A stretch of DNA of 64,000 bases, from positions 1 through 64,000 of the forward strand of contig JALBYF010000079.1 in assembly GCA_023212725.1 (NCBI GenBank). The letters are read 5' to 3'. The DNA is from Tranzscheliella williamsii (taxonomy: Eukaryota; Basidiomycota; Ustilaginomycetes; Ustilaginales; Ustilaginaceae). Made by a program: the position numbers and the translations under genes. Below are positions 1 through 11,600 of the stretch, one piece after another. Position 1 is the stretch's first letter; every line of letters starts with the position of its first letter. The notes under the pieces were generated by a model that worked only from the letters and a program-made list of their open reading frames with translations, searched no databases and was not told the origin of the DNA.

Positions 1-438
1 GGCCCCGGCCCCTCCCCCGCATATCTTATTAGCATTTCACCGACTCTTTCTCGTGCGAGTGTTTGAGCTGCTGGGACTCCACAAAAGCGCGCCTTGCTGA
101 GCAATTGTCACAGTAACTGCGCAGCCTGGCATCTTGCTCCTTCCCAGCGCTCACTCGCCCTCAGCATCTTGGACCGCTACCAGCAAAGCTACCCCTATTT
201 GAAGCTGGGCCTAGTCGAACACTGGGCCTATTCGACACTGGGTGCAGAACAGCCGCCAGACCCGTCATACGGACGGACGCGCACGCGCTCAGCGCCCACG
301 GCGATCTTGACAACCTCGAATGGCGACCATGACCAGCTTTCGCCGTGCATCCCTGTTCTCTTACACCGTCACAGGATCATAGACCTCCATCGCACGTGGC
401 TCCGCTCATGACTCCATCGTCCAGACCTCCGTCAGTCC
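1..438. other. 5' flank of the Rad51-paralog gene
   Basis: This stretch contains only short overlapping reading frames with no recognisable protein. It presumably holds the leader and promoter of the gene starting at 439. A pyrimidine-rich stretch lies close to the left edge. No convincing TATA box or RNA gene is visible. Confidence 0.5.
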
Positions 439-2616
439 ATGTCGCCGCTGCCCCATCGCTCAGTGCTTGGCGCGCAGCAATCTCCTGCTGCGACATCAGC
501 CGCAGATGCCCAGCCGCATGCCAGTCCACGTCCAATCTCACAGATGTTGCCGCTACAGCCACTGCCGACTACCTCATCGGATCGGCACCATCCATCCTTG
601 CAAGATGAGCAGCAATCCCCCCGAACGCCGTTCAAGTCCAGTTTGCGGCTGAGCCATCCGCCTCCCCAGCCCTCTCCTTCCCTGCAGCTCTCATCTCAAT
701 CGAAGCGTGCCAAGTATCAGCCTGCCTTACAGGCGACGTTACAGGGCGGCGCCGCCACCGCCTCTTCCTCGGCGAAACCACTGTCGGGTATGTCGCGGCC
801 ACTGCCTCCACGCCCGCAATCGCCTTCGCAACAACGTGCCACCCCATCAACGGCCCCTCTTCGACCCCTTCGCGGCCCCTCTATACAAGAATTTCAGAAT
901 CTGCTTCCCCCGGAGATGCTTGCCGCGCCGCCACCACCTCCGCCGTACCGTCGCGGCAACCGCCAAGAGACACCAGCTATCTCTGTTGGTCCGCAGGACG
1001 TGCACCCCGGTGGAAATGCAGACCCGCCTCTCGAGCTGCTCTCGTGGAGGCGAAAAGCTCTCTCAACCGGTTTCAGGTCGCTCGACCAAGACTTTGAAAG
1101 GATTTCCAGAGCGTCCTCCATAGACAGCCAGGGCACTGAACAACAAGAGAGAGCAGATACTGCGCTATCATGCTGCGCCTCTGGGACATCCACGACATTG
1201 GGATCAATGGAACATGGGCTGTCCTCCGGCTCGATTCTGGAGATCATTGGCCCCCCGGGAAGTGGCAAGTCTTCCTTGTGCGTTCAGGCTGCTGTCACCG
1301 AACGGCTGCGCTCTCTTACCCAGGCTCGTAGAGCCATGTCTAGTCCCTTGCCACAGCACACCGGCACGGTGACAACGCTAGAACCGCTGCGGGAGTCCCT
1401 GTTTGCCGAAGAATTCTGGGACGCCGAGATGACAAGCGCTGATCAGGTCTTGCTGATCGACTGCGAAGGTGCGCTGCAGGCTGAGCGCATCGCTGATGCC
1501 GTCTGGGCACGGGTCGCAGAGCTTTGGAGAGAGTCTAGCGAGTCAGGCTCACCGCTCGCCGCTCGTTCTCGCACCGAACTGCCTGAAGTTGTCCGCCGCC
1601 TGGTTGCTGCGACACTCGCAGGCATCCACATATGTAGGGTGACCAGCAGTACCGAGCTGGTGGCTCTGCTGATGACCCTACGCCCATCGGATGTCTTGGA
1701 GACGCCTGCATCCCGTATGCCGATCCGGTCGTCCTTGCCTCCGCGAACGTCTCTGGTGGTCCTAGACTCCTTATCTCACCACCTGCGCTCCGTCGGCAGC
1801 TCGGCCCAAGAACGCAAACGGGCAGCTCAGACGAACGAAGCCGTTCAAAGGTTGCTGCACCGGCTGCAGCAACCGTTCCAGCGGCCTGCGGCGGGAAACT
1901 CGGCAGAGGTAGCACAGGAAAGGATCGCAGTGTCGCACCTGTGTGCTCCCACCATCCTCTTCACCAACCAGCTGGCCGTCCGAAGGGTGAAAGCGGACGG
2001 CGCAGGGCCGGCAGCATTCGGGAACGGCGGCTTCAGGACAGGCGGTGCCAACAGCCGGGAGGGCGGCAGTGTTTTTGTTCCGCAGCTGCAAGGCGCTCGT
2101 CTGGCGGCCGCGCAGCGCGGGGGAGAGGATGAGCCGGCGCTGAGCGTGGCGCTGTCTGGCCCTGACTTGCGGGACGATGCGGCGGATGGAGTGGCGCAGG
2201 CGCGGGGCCTTGCCGGTTTCGATTTGTCTGTGCCGGGCGCGCGCTCCCGGGTCGGGACAGGCGCACGGCGCGACCGCGGCTGGGCACCGAGCTTCCTCGG
2301 CAGCCAGGCCTGGCGCCTCCTCCTCTTCCGCCACGGCACGCTCGGCGACCGCTACGCCCAGCTTGTCTCCCTCCCCACCGCAGTCCAAGACACACTCAAC
2401 CGGCAGTGGACCCTCTGCAGAGCCCAACGCACTTCAGCCGCAGCAGTGCCCCCGGCCGACCCGGAACACCACCAACCCGCCCATCAGGACCATCCCGCCG
2501 CGACCGCTACCCTTACTCCACCCGCCGCACACGACCTCGAGGCCCTGCTGCACGAGATCAAGGACGCCCTTTTCCGCTGGCGCCCCTTCCAAGTCAGCTC
2601 GCAGGGCCTCGTCTGA
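439..2616 (+). CDS. Rad51 paralog (RecA-family ATPase), RAD51C/RAD55-like
   Basis: A 725-residue intronless frame. The first ~190 residues are Pro/Ser/Gln-rich and look disordered. A RecA-type core follows: a lead-in LSTGFRSLDQ, a Walker A motif GPPGSGKS at about residues 271-278, a Walker B-like VLLIDCEG, a second hydrophobic strand ending in TSLVVLDSLSHH, and ILFTNQLAVRR, which matches the 'LTNQ' strand of Rad51 paralogs. Members of this family help load or stabilise Rad51 on single-stranded DNA in recombinational repair. Known paralogs are often 300-480 residues, so the long N-terminal extension and a Gly/Arg-rich segment near residues 525-600 are unusual. The start at 439 is the first ATG of the open frame. 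RAD51C, RAD55/57 or a smut Rec2-like protein are all possible; I cannot decide which, so I give no symbol. Confidence 0.85.
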   Translation: MSPLPHRSVLGAQQSPAATSAADAQPHASPRPISQMLPLQPLPTTSSDRHHPSLQDEQQSPRTPFKSSLRLSHPPPQPSPSLQLSSQSKRAKYQPALQATLQGGAATASSSAKPLSGMSRPLPPRPQSPSQQRATPSTAPLRPLRGPSIQEFQNLLPPEMLAAPPPPPPYRRGNRQETPAISVGPQDVHPGGNADPPLELLSWRRKALSTGFRSLDQDFERISRASSIDSQGTEQQERADTALSCCASGTSTTLGSMEHGLSSGSILEIIGPPGSGKSSLCVQAAVTERLRSLTQARRAMSSPLPQHTGTVTTLEPLRESLFAEEFWDAEMTSADQVLLIDCEGALQAERIADAVWARVAELWRESSESGSPLAARSRTELPEVVRRLVAATLAGIHICRVTSSTELVALLMTLRPSDVLETPASRMPIRSSLPPRTSLVVLDSLSHHLRSVGSSAQERKRAAQTNEAVQRLLHRLQQPFQRPAAGNSAEVAQERIAVSHLCAPTILFTNQLAVRRVKADGAGPAAFGNGGFRTGGANSREGGSVFVPQLQGARLAAAQRGGEDEPALSVALSGPDLRDDAADGVAQARGLAGFDLSVPGARSRVGTGARRDRGWAPSFLGSQAWRLLLFRHGTLGDRYAQLVSLPTAVQDTLNRQWTLCRAQRTSAAAVPPADPEHHQPAHQDHPAATATLTPPAAHDLEALLHEIKDALFRWRPFQVSSQGLV

Positions 2617-2996
2617 CCACACCCCGTACCGCCTCCGCATAGCAATACGAATCCATGTACTTGTACTCCACGCCGAACCTCACCTTCACCCTCACACTTA
2701 TGACTGTTTTATGCGTTCGTGGTTGCCTTGCGCTTTAACAGCGGGAGAGGTGGCTCGCTGACGTAAGCGGGGTGGGGCTGGCTCGCGGCTGTGAAATTTT
2801 TGGATTTTGAAAGTGAATTTTTCGAAAAGCGAGCAGCAAGCTAGAATGAGAAATGACAATGCTGTGCTCAAGCTGGCTCGCTGGGGTTTGCTTGCGGTGG
2901 AGCGTAGGTTTAGGTGGAGAGGCGGTGCGGGCGGAGGGTGACTGCCATCCACCACCCACGCTCGACGGTGACCCCAGCAAGACACACGCCGCCACG
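2617..2996. other. Intergenic region before NOC2
   Basis: This gap separates two plus-strand genes and should contain the 3' end of the Rad51 paralog and the NOC2 promoter. An in-frame extension upstream to 2853 exists but encodes an unlikely N-terminus, so the region is treated as untranslated. Nothing else is recognised. Confidence 0.5.
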
Positions 2997-5207
2997 ATGG
3001 GAAAGCAGGCCAAGTCGACGAAGAAGTTCATGCGCACGCAGCTGGACAGCACCATCAAGCGCCGGCGCGACCACCAGCAGAAACGCAAGACCATCGACCG
3101 CGCCGCCGCTGCCAAAAAGGCAAAGCAGCTCCGCAACGCCTCCAAACAGCCCAAGCCTGCCGATGACCGCCCCGCCGCACCCACCCTCGGCAACGACGAC
3201 GTCGCAGACCACATGGACGCGCGCTCCACCCTCAAGGGCATGAGCGTCGACGACTTCCTCGGCGGCGGCTTTGCGACCGCCCCCGCCGACGACGACGATG
3301 ACGACGACGATGATGACGACGAAGACGACGATGCCGATGAGCTCGAAGACGTAGACGAAATGTCCGACGACGAGGGCGACGGCATGCATGCCGACGACCT
3401 GGAAAAGCTCAAGGAGAAAGACCCGGAATTCTACGCCTACCTGCAGGAGAACGACAAGGACTTGCTCAATTTTGACGACGAAGAAGACGACGATGATGAC
3501 GACGAGGACGACGAAGAAGAGGAGAAGCATAGGCAGAGCAAAGCCGCTTCGTCGTCCAAGTCCAAGATCGAGGAAGGCCCGCAGCGGGTGACGTTGAAGA
3601 TGCTCGCAGGATGGCAAAAGTCGATGCTCGCCCACCGCTCACTAAAGGCGTTGCGCCGTCTGCTCATCGCCTTCCGATGTGCGGTCAAGCCGGAAGAGGA
3701 GGCCCAGCGGCCCGAGGGCGCGTCGTTCATCATCGAAGACGCTCGCGTCTTTAACAAACTCGTCCTCACCTCGCTCAAGTACACGCCGGTGGTGCTGCGG
3801 CACCACGTCCCGCTGCAAGAGGACAAGCACGGCAACGTCAAGATCCCGTCGGCGAACAAAAAGTGGGGGCTGATCAAAAAGCCCGTCCAGTCCTACTTTG
3901 CCAACCTATTTCTGCTGACCGAGACGCTGACCGAGCCGAGGATGCTCGAGGTCGTCGTCAAGGAGAGCAACAAGATGGTCCCCTACGCGCTCTGCATCCC
4001 CAAGACAACGCGCGAGTTTGTCAAGGTCGCCCTCAACCTCTGGTCGAGCCAGGTCTCGGAGGATGGCGTGCGCATGTCGGCCTTCCTCACACTGCGCAGG
4101 CTCGGCCTCTCTGGCGGCACGGCGTCGCTGGAAAACGTGCTGCGCGGTGTCTACTCGTCGTTCATCAAAACGAGTCGTTCGGTCAGCATCCACACGCAGC
4201 CGATGCTGAACCTGATGAAGAACACGGCGGTGGAGCTGTTTTTGCTCAATAGCGACGTCTCGTACACGCAGGCGTTTGGATTCATCCGCCAACTGGCGAT
4301 CCACCTGAGGAATTGCATCAAGACCAAGACCAAGGATTCCTTCAAGGCGGTGCTGAATTGGCAGTTTGTCTCGGCGGTGGAGTTCTGGTCGCTGCTCCTG
4401 TCGCGGGCGTGCGATAAGGAGGCGGAGCGGCAGACGGGCGAGTCGGCGCTTAAGCCGCTCATCTACCCGCTGGTCCAGGTGGGGACGGGCGTGGTGAGCA
4501 TGGTGCCCAACGCGCGCTACTTCCCGTACCGCCTGCATCTGCTCAAGGCGATGCAGCGGCTCGTTGGCCGCACGGGCATCTACATTCCGCTCGCGCCGCT
4601 GATCCTCTCCGTCTTCGAGTCGGCCGAGTTCCAACGCAAGCTCAAGGGCTCCACCGCGCCGCCGCTCGACTTCTCCACCACACTCCGCGCGCCCACCGCG
4701 CTGGTCCGTACGCGCAACTACTCGAACCAGCTGCTCGCCGAGTTCCAGCACCTCCTGCTCGAGTTTCTCGTGTCGCAATCGCGCTCCATCGCCTTCCCCG
4801 AACTGGTCCTGCCGCTCCAGATCCAGCTGAAACGCCTCTCGAAGAACACCACCAATGCCAAGTTCCAGGCAGAGGCAAAGCAGCTTCTCGACAAGTCGCA
4901 CCAGACCGCGCTCTGGGTCACAAAGCAGCGAGACGCCATCGACTTCACACCCAAAGACCTCACACAGATCCAGGAATGGGAGCTCGAGTCCAAGGAGAAT
5001 CCCCTCGAAGCCGCCTTGAGACTCGCCCGCAAAGTCCGGGAGAAGCAGGAAGCGCTGCTCAAGGCGCAGGCTCAGATCATCCGCAACGACAACGGCGGCG
5101 ATGACGAAGACGACCAGGAGGAGGAGGAGGACGACGACGACGAGATGGGCGGGTCGCAAGATGACGACCAAGAAGACGACGATGACATGGAGCAAGACGA
5201 CGAGTAG
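2997..5207 (+). CDS. NOC2: Nucleolar complex protein 2 (NOC2)
   Basis: A 736-residue protein when started at the ATG at 2997 (MGKQAKSTKKF), which is preceded by a good purine context (GCCACGATGG). The frame is open 48 codons further upstream, but that part does not look like a Noc2 N-terminus. A Lys/Arg-rich nuclear N-terminus is followed by acidic runs of Asp/Glu near residues 96-118 and 160-178. The motif DPEFYAYLQENDKDLLNF, typical of Noc2, lies between them, and the Noc2 helical-repeat domain spans about 250-560. Another acidic tract ends the protein. Noc2 pairs with Noc1 and then Noc3 to escort pre-60S ribosomal particles through the nucleolus and nucleoplasm. MRD1, another ribosome-assembly factor, lies about 8 kb downstream. 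Confidence 0.95.
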   Translation: MGKQAKSTKKFMRTQLDSTIKRRRDHQQKRKTIDRAAAAKKAKQLRNASKQPKPADDRPAAPTLGNDDVADHMDARSTLKGMSVDDFLGGGFATAPADDDDDDDDDDDEDDDADELEDVDEMSDDEGDGMHADDLEKLKEKDPEFYAYLQENDKDLLNFDDEEDDDDDDEDDEEEEKHRQSKAASSSKSKIEEGPQRVTLKMLAGWQKSMLAHRSLKALRRLLIAFRCAVKPEEEAQRPEGASFIIEDARVFNKLVLTSLKYTPVVLRHHVPLQEDKHGNVKIPSANKKWGLIKKPVQSYFANLFLLTETLTEPRMLEVVVKESNKMVPYALCIPKTTREFVKVALNLWSSQVSEDGVRMSAFLTLRRLGLSGGTASLENVLRGVYSSFIKTSRSVSIHTQPMLNLMKNTAVELFLLNSDVSYTQAFGFIRQLAIHLRNCIKTKTKDSFKAVLNWQFVSAVEFWSLLLSRACDKEAERQTGESALKPLIYPLVQVGTGVVSMVPNARYFPYRLHLLKAMQRLVGRTGIYIPLAPLILSVFESAEFQRKLKGSTAPPLDFSTTLRAPTALVRTRNYSNQLLAEFQHLLLEFLVSQSRSIAFPELVLPLQIQLKRLSKNTTNAKFQAEAKQLLDKSHQTALWVTKQRDAIDFTPKDLTQIQEWELESKENPLEAALRLARKVREKQEALLKAQAQIIRNDNGGDDEDDQEEEEDDDDEMGGSQDDDQEDDDDMEQDDE

Positions 5208-5703
5208 GCCCACGCATCCCGTCCCCACCACCCGCCGCCTTCTAGCCATCTCCGTACTAGACCCTGTGAACATGTGGGCATCCGCTCCTTTGCCACCATA
5301 ATGACAACTGTGCCAGGGGCATCCCGTTGCTGTGTGACTGCGTCGATTCCACACCTGCCTGGCCACCCCCGCTCAGCACTCGCCCGCTGCATTTGGCTCG
5401 TGGGTGGCAGGGCTGAGTATAGTGCAAGTGTATGGAAGTATAGGTAGGAGCGGGAAGTGAGCCCTAGCTGTCACGTGGACGATAGCCGGTAGGGAAGCCG
5501 AAAATAGGCGGAAATTATGGGAAGAAATCGGAGTTTTTCTGGGCATTTTCGAGTGGAAAATAAAATCAAGAAGGGTGGAGAAGTGGACCGCCTATTGATT
5601 GGGATACCTTTTTCCACCAACCACCTCTCGATTGCGACGCCGAGCTCAGCATTGTTCGTTGTCTGTTCCTTGGTTGTCGCTGCTAGCAAGCAGAGCTGCA
5701 GAT
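5208..5703. other. Intergenic region before mitochondrial IF-2
   Basis: This gap lies between two plus-strand genes. The frame of the downstream gene is open from 5599, but that N-terminus lacks a mitochondrial-import look, so 5599-5703 is taken as leader. No RNA gene or repeat was noticed. Confidence 0.5.
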
Positions 5704-8538
5704 ATGCTGACCAGGGTGACGTTGGTGGGGGGGTCACGGGCGGCGCTGGGGGGAGCGCCGGTGCGGGGGCTGTCGACGTCGACTGCGCTGTTTGCGTACG
5801 GGGGGAGGGCGGAGGGGGCTGCGCGGGACGAGGGGCGCAGTGGGCTGGGGCAGCCAGCGCGAGGGGTGGGCGAGGGTGCGGGCGCGAGCAGCCACTCGCA
5901 GTACAGCCGCAACCAGCGCTTCGCGCCGGACGGCAGCCGCAAGCGCTTGCCGCATCCCAACTACCGCGACCGGGCGCAGCAAGCCGCGCCGGACCGCCGC
6001 CACGACCCGGCGCGCCTGCCCCGCTCCAAGGACTGGTCGCGCACAGCCCAGCAGGACGACTCCAAGTTCAAGTTCGCCCCAGACACATCCGACCGCCCCG
6101 ACCGTGCATCGCCGCGTCCGCCTGGAGCCGCCGACTGGTCCTCGACCCTATCTAGGCTCAAGGCGCGCACCCCGCGCAACAACGCTAACGCTGCCGCAAC
6201 AGAAAGCGCCCCGCCGACGCACGAGCTTGGCGCCTCCCCAGAATACGTGGCTATTGCAGTCGCGGACGCCACCTCCGCGCCCCGACACGGCAGCGCGGCA
6301 GAGAAGTCCGACCGCCATCACACTGCCAAGCAGAAAAAGAAGGAGGGTCGCGGCTCCCTGCTCGAACCCGCCGATGAGAGGTCGCCGGGCACGGGGCGGA
6401 CGCGCACGTCCGCCCGTGACGCACCTCCCCGTCCGGCCAGCAAGGCGGGCGCTCCCGCCAAGCGTGTTCTGCCGCGCGTGCACAAGGTGGCGCGCAACGC
6501 GTTCCTGCCGAGTGTCATCTCGCTGTCGCAGCTGGCGGGCAAGCTGGAGACCAAGCTGCGCAGCCTCCAGCAGGTGATGCTCGACCTCGGCATGCCGGAC
6601 AACCGTCCGGACGTGATGCTCAAGTTTGAGGACGCCGAGATGATCGCTGCCGAGCTCAACATTGTCGCCGTCGCCAACGACGAGGCCAGCTTCGACCTCT
6701 ACCCGCGGCCGCCTGCCGATCCAGCCGCGGCGGGTTCCCTCCCGCTCCGCCCGCCCGTGGTTACCATCATGGGCCACGTCGACCACGGCAAGACGACGCT
6801 GCTGGACAAGCTCCGCAGCACCTCGGTCGCCAAGGGCGAGGCCGGCGGCATCACGCAGCACATCGGCGCCTTCTCGGTCCCCATTACCGGCCGCACGCAG
6901 GACAAGGGCAAGCAGAAGGGCTATCCGGGCATCCAGACCATCACCTTCCTCGACACGCCCGGCCACGCCGCCTTCACCGCGATGCGCAGCCGGGGCGCCA
7001 TGGTGACCGACATTGTTGTCCTCGTCGTGGCGGCCGACGACGGCGTGATGCCGCAAACGCGCGAGGTGATCGAGCTGGTGCGGAGCGCCGCTGCCGAGGC
7101 GGCGGCAGCGGGCGACGGCCGCGCGGCGGTGCAGATGGTGGTGGCGCTGAACAAGGTGGACAAGCCGGACGCCGATCCGGAGCGGGTCAAGCGCGAGTTG
7201 CTGGCGGCTGGCGTGGAGCTGGAGGAGCTGGGGGGCGAGGTGCCGTGCGTCCATGTCTCGGGCAAGACGGGTGCCGGGCTGGCAGCGCTCGAGGAGACGG
7301 TGGCGGCGCTCGCCGAGCTCGCCGACCTGCGCGCCGAAAAGACCGGCGCCGCCGAGGGCTACGTGGTGGAGTCCAAGGTGGACAAGGGCCGCGGCAACGT
7401 CGCCACCGTGCTGATCAAGCGCGGCGTCCTGGAGCGCGCCTCCTGCGTCGTCGCCGGCACTGCCTGGTGCAAGGTTCGCCAGCTAATCCACTCGAGCGGC
7501 CTCCCGCTGGGGCGTGCCTTGCCTGGCGACCCGGTCCTGGTTTCCGGCTGGCGCGAGCTCCCCGCCGCCGGCGACCTCTTACTTGGCGGCCCGGACGAGC
7601 AGTCTTGCAAGCGCGCCGCCGAGAACCGCAAGGCGTACCGCGACCAGAAGCGCCTGCTGCACGACGTCGAGCAGATCAACCACCAGCGCCGCGCAAAGGC
7701 CGAGCTCGACGACGCCGCCGCACGCAAGGACTTTGAAGAGCGTCAGCGCCGCAGAGACGCACGCCTCGCCGCCGACACGGGCGCAGACCCACCCGCCGCT
7801 TCCACCGCCCATACCCCCGTCGAGCTGCCCGGCCCCCGCCAGGAGGCACCCACCGACGACGTGGCAGAGGCGTCGGCGCCGGCGCTGGCAGACGCGCGCA
7901 AGATGCTCAACGTGATCGTCAAGGCGGACTACAGCGGCACGGTGGAGGCGGTGGTGGGCGCCGTCGGCGCGATCGGCAATGCAGAGGCGGGAGTCAAGAT
8001 CGTCTCGGCCGCCGTGGGCGAGCCGAGCGAGGGCGATGTGGCCAGGGCGGCAGCGCTGGGCGCCACCATCCTCGGCTTCAACGTGGCGCCCTCCAAGGCG
8101 GTCCTCCAGCTGGCAGCGCGCGCGCAGCCACAGCCGGTCCGCGTGCTCACCTCGGACGTCATCTACCGCCTCATGGAGCAGGTCACCGCCGCCGTCTCCG
8201 CCCTTCTCCCCCCCCGCATCGAACCGCGCGTCCACGGCGAGGCCACCATCGCCCAGATCTTCGACATCAATCTCAAGCACAACACCACCAAAAAAATCGC
8301 CGGCTGCCGCATCACCAACGGCTCCATCACAAAGGCTAACCAGGTCCGCATCCTCCGCGGCCCCGACCGCACACCCGTCTACCACGGCCGCCTGGACCAG
8401 TTCAAACACCTCAAGAAAGACGTCACTGAAATGCGCAAGGGCACCGAGTGCGGCATGAGCTTCGACGGCTTCCAGGACCTCCGCGTCGACGACATTGTCC
8501 AGAGCTTCACCGAGGTCTCTGTCCCCCGCAGCCTCTAG
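5704..8538 (+). CDS. IFM1: Mitochondrial translation initiation factor IF-2
   Basis: A 944-residue translational GTPase of the IF-2/eIF5B family that brings initiator tRNA to the mitochondrial small ribosomal subunit. The chosen ATG at 5704 gives [20 protein letters not shown], an Arg/Ala/Ser-rich, acid-poor start typical of a mitochondrial presequence; the upstream in-frame start at 5599 is less convincing. About 260 low-complexity residues precede the conserved part. The G-domain motifs are all present: GHVDHGKTT (G1, near residue 356), DTPGH (G3, near 416), NKVD (G4, near 482) and SGKTGAG (G5, near 518). Domains II, III and the C-terminal initiator-tRNA-binding domain follow, ending in the IF-2-like stretch [17 protein letters not shown]. 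Codons strongly prefer C or G in third position. The 3' end converges with the next gene, 120 bases away. Confidence 0.95.
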   Translation: MLTRVTLVGGSRAALGGAPVRGLSTSTALFAYGGRAEGAARDEGRSGLGQPARGVGEGAGASSHSQYSRNQRFAPDGSRKRLPHPNYRDRAQQAAPDRRHDPARLPRSKDWSRTAQQDDSKFKFAPDTSDRPDRASPRPPGAADWSSTLSRLKARTPRNNANAAATESAPPTHELGASPEYVAIAVADATSAPRHGSAAEKSDRHHTAKQKKKEGRGSLLEPADERSPGTGRTRTSARDAPPRPASKAGAPAKRVLPRVHKVARNAFLPSVISLSQLAGKLETKLRSLQQVMLDLGMPDNRPDVMLKFEDAEMIAAELNIVAVANDEASFDLYPRPPADPAAAGSLPLRPPVVTIMGHVDHGKTTLLDKLRSTSVAKGEAGGITQHIGAFSVPITGRTQDKGKQKGYPGIQTITFLDTPGHAAFTAMRSRGAMVTDIVVLVVAADDGVMPQTREVIELVRSAAAEAAAAGDGRAAVQMVVALNKVDKPDADPERVKRELLAAGVELEELGGEVPCVHVSGKTGAGLAALEETVAALAELADLRAEKTGAAEGYVVESKVDKGRGNVATVLIKRGVLERASCVVAGTAWCKVRQLIHSSGLPLGRALPGDPVLVSGWRELPAAGDLLLGGPDEQSCKRAAENRKAYRDQKRLLHDVEQINHQRRAKAELDDAAARKDFEERQRRRDARLAADTGADPPAASTAHTPVELPGPRQEAPTDDVAEASAPALADARKMLNVIVKADYSGTVEAVVGAVGAIGNAEAGVKIVSAAVGEPSEGDVARAAALGATILGFNVAPSKAVLQLAARAQPQPVRVLTSDVIYRLMEQVTAAVSALLPPRIEPRVHGEATIAQIFDINLKHNTTKKIAGCRITNGSITKANQVRILRGPDRTPVYHGRLDQFKHLKKDVTEMRKGTECGMSFDGFQDLRVDDIVQSFTEVSVPRSL

Positions 8539-8658
8539 CTGCGCGCTCTCCCTCCTTATTCCACTCCCACCGCTTTCGCAATAGACGCTTTTGGCGCTGG
8601 TCGAGCCAGCTCTGTGGGGTCTGGGTACAAGTACAGATGCGTGGTGAGGGGTGGCTGG

Positions 8659-11600
8659 TTACGAGGTGAGGGCTGCGCGGTGGCGGGGTGCGGTGGGGGG
8701 GCGCGCGCTGCGCTCGGCGAGCAGCTGGCGGGCGTGCTGGCGGGTGTGGTTGGGGCGCGCCGGCGGCGTGTTCTCCTTGTCGGCGGCGTCGGTGCCGTGC
8801 TGCGCCGGGACGTGCGCCGCGGTGCTGGCGGTGGATGGACGCTTGAGCGCAAAGCGAGCGTTGCGCTTGACCATGCCCAGCTCGAGCTGCTTGGCGGAGA
8901 GCGCGATAGAGAAGCTCACGTTGTCCGCCTGCAGCGCCTCGTTGGCCTTCTGCAGCTTGACCAGCTCCAGCGTGAGCCCCGCCACCTTGCGCTCCAGCGC
9001 CAGCGATCCGCTACCAGCCGGCTCGGTAGACCCTCCGCCTTCGGTGACCGTAGCTGCCGAATCGGCCCGGCGGCTTTCGAGCGTCAGCACGTGGCGCTCC
9101 AGTTCACGGACGCGCGAATGTGCCTCGCGGCATTCGGCGTGCAGCGCGTCCCGGTCGGTCTGTGCTGCCTCCAGTTGCGACTGGCTGTCTCTCAGCTCGG
9201 CCCTCGCGGCAGCGGCTTCCGCTTCTAGCTCCTCCTGCTGCGACGTCACGGCAGCGAGCCGCGCCTGGGTCAACGAGAGCGTCTCTTCCAGCCGGTCGAC
9301 CCGGTCGTCGCGCTCCTCGAGCTCGGTTGCAAGGCGGTGCACCTCGGCGCTCGTGTCAGCGCTCTCGCGCTGGCCGGCCAGCTCTTCCTCGAGCTGCTGC
9401 ACCCGCTCCTCCGCCGCTTCCCTCTGTGCTGTGAGGCCATCCACTTCTGAGCGGAGCTCCTCGAGCTCTTCGCGTCGTCGGTCCACTTCAGAGGTGAGCT
9501 CTTCGATCTCCCGTTCGGCGTCCTTGCCTGCCGGCTCTTCCTGCCGGGCAGAGGCATCCAAAGCCTCCCGTCGCTCTAGCTGGTTTCGCAGCTCCGCAAG
9601 CTCCATGTCGGTCCGGATGGCAAAGTCCTTCTCCAGCGCCGATCTAAGCTGCTCCTTGGCCTCTTCCACGTGTTTGCGTAGCTCTTCTTCGGTTAGCCAG
9701 ATACCTCCGCTCGCTTCTGCTGCCCGTTCACCCGCCGAGGCCGCCGTAAAAGATGGGTTGCGCGACGTCTGTGGATTCAGGAGCGCCTGCACGCGCACCT
9801 GGTGGTCTCTGCGCTCCACCTCGGCCCGGCGGCGCTCTTCGTCGAGCTGCGCCTGCAGCTGCTCTACCCTTTCGTCGTTCGAGTTAGCCGTGCGCATCCC
9901 AATCCTGCCTCGCAGATCCGCAAGCAGCTGTGCAATTTCCTGATCCTTGGCATCCGCGTCGGCAACGAGGTCTTCATACTGTGACGAGAGCTGCGACAGG
10001 CAGGACCGCACGTCATCTAGCTGGGCCGTGGTCGCGGCATGTGTCGAGAGAAGGTGGGCTTCGTTGTCCGACTTGGCCCCTAGGACGGATTCCAGGTATT
10101 CGATGTGCTCCGTCGAAGCCTTGAGCTGGGCACTAAGCGAAGTCACTTGGGCACCATGCATCGCGGATAGCCGGTCGAAAACAGAGGTCACGGCAGAAAA
10201 TTCAGGCACATGCTGGTCGCCGAGGCGAAGCAACTCGGACCGACGCAGAGGCGTGCCTGGCTTGTGGATGCGCGCGAGCTGCATCCGCGAGCTCCTCGCT
10301 ACGGAGGGCGAATCCCAGTGCTGATGGCTGGCATCAGCGAGAGAGGGCTTCTTGCCTTGCTCTTGTTCAGCGCTGGCGTCGGTGATCACCTTTTTCGTGA
10401 GCGACTCGCCCTCTTGTTTCCGTTCTGAGGTCGAAGAGGAGGCAGATGCAGACGATGGCGACGCCCGTTCGTCGGTGGCACCGAGGGATATGTCGGCCTT
10501 CGCAACCGCCTCCAGACCGTCCGTAGAAGGTATCCATTGAGGCGTTTCAAGGGCTTCTGGCAATGGACGATCGTCTGGCTGATTAGGATGGCGGACCGAA
10601 AAGCTAGCAAGTGAAGTGGGCGAGCGTGCGCTGCTAGACGTTGCAGGTGTGTTAAAGACTGCCGAGCCTGGGCTCGCCGCTTCCAGCACGCCATCGCTTT
10701 GACTCTTTTGGCGGCGGTGAGGGCTTCGACCCATGGTTGACGGCGTGTTCGGCGACGCTGGCGCCGCAGGAGGTGGAAAGTCGGACTGTGGAGAACTGGA
10801 AGAGGCCTTTGCGGAAATGTCCGTTTGCAGCTGCTGAGCAGAGGACGAGGGAGCCGCAGGGGTGAATCCAACGGTGTTGCTCGGCGCACTGTCATACTGT
10901 GATGAAGCAGAAGGGGTATATGGAGCCGTGACCGGAGAGGCGTAAGTGGACGAGCTTGTGGAGGACCGTAGCGAACGCTCGGTCTTCTCTCCGGGCGTCA
11001 TAAAGTGGCTCGCTTGGCTACCGGGCCAAGCACCGTGCTGGCTGCTCGTTGTACCAGCTGGCGAGCCCCAATCCTCAGTCCCGTTGGACGAGGCAGGGCT
11101 AGATGTTACCATGCGAGACAGTGGAGACTTTGCCGGTGTAGCAAGCCGATGCCTCGAGACAAAAGTGGGACTTGGCGTGGGCTGCGATCCGGCCGGCGAA
11201 TATAACGGCGACGCAGCGAGGTTTTGCATCTGTGCGAAATGCGAGTGCCCAACATCTGTATCCCTCCGCGTTGAACCTGGTGTCGCTGATCTAGATGGGC
11301 TCGGCATTTCGCTTTTGAGCCCGTGAGGTCGGTTGTGGCCAGAATTCGAGGTTTCATCAGCCATATCAGGGTCATGCAATTGTGGTGGTAGATCGTCGAC
11401 GTAAGATTCCTCTGGCACTGTCGACAGACCTTCGTGCCAGCTTGGTTCAGTTTCGACTATTTCCTCCGCCGGTGCTTCTGCAGCTCCATCGTCTGCTCCT
11501 TTTTCTGGCGCCTCGATGTTGCCATCCACCACCCCCGCCTTACCCCCTTCTGCTGCTCTTGCTATATACTCCTCCTCGTTCGGCTTTTGGGTCGACGGGC

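Noticed and set aside
3906..5366. 486-residue open frame on the minus strand inside NOC2
   Set aside because: It is the antisense shadow of a GC-biased coding region; its composition (Val/Leu/Arg/Glu runs) mirrors the acidic tracts of NOC2 and it has no family motif.
6148..7254. 368-residue minus-strand open frame inside the mitochondrial IF-2 gene
   Set aside because: Antisense to the conserved GTPase domain, His/Arg/Val-rich, no known motif; explained by strong third-position GC bias.
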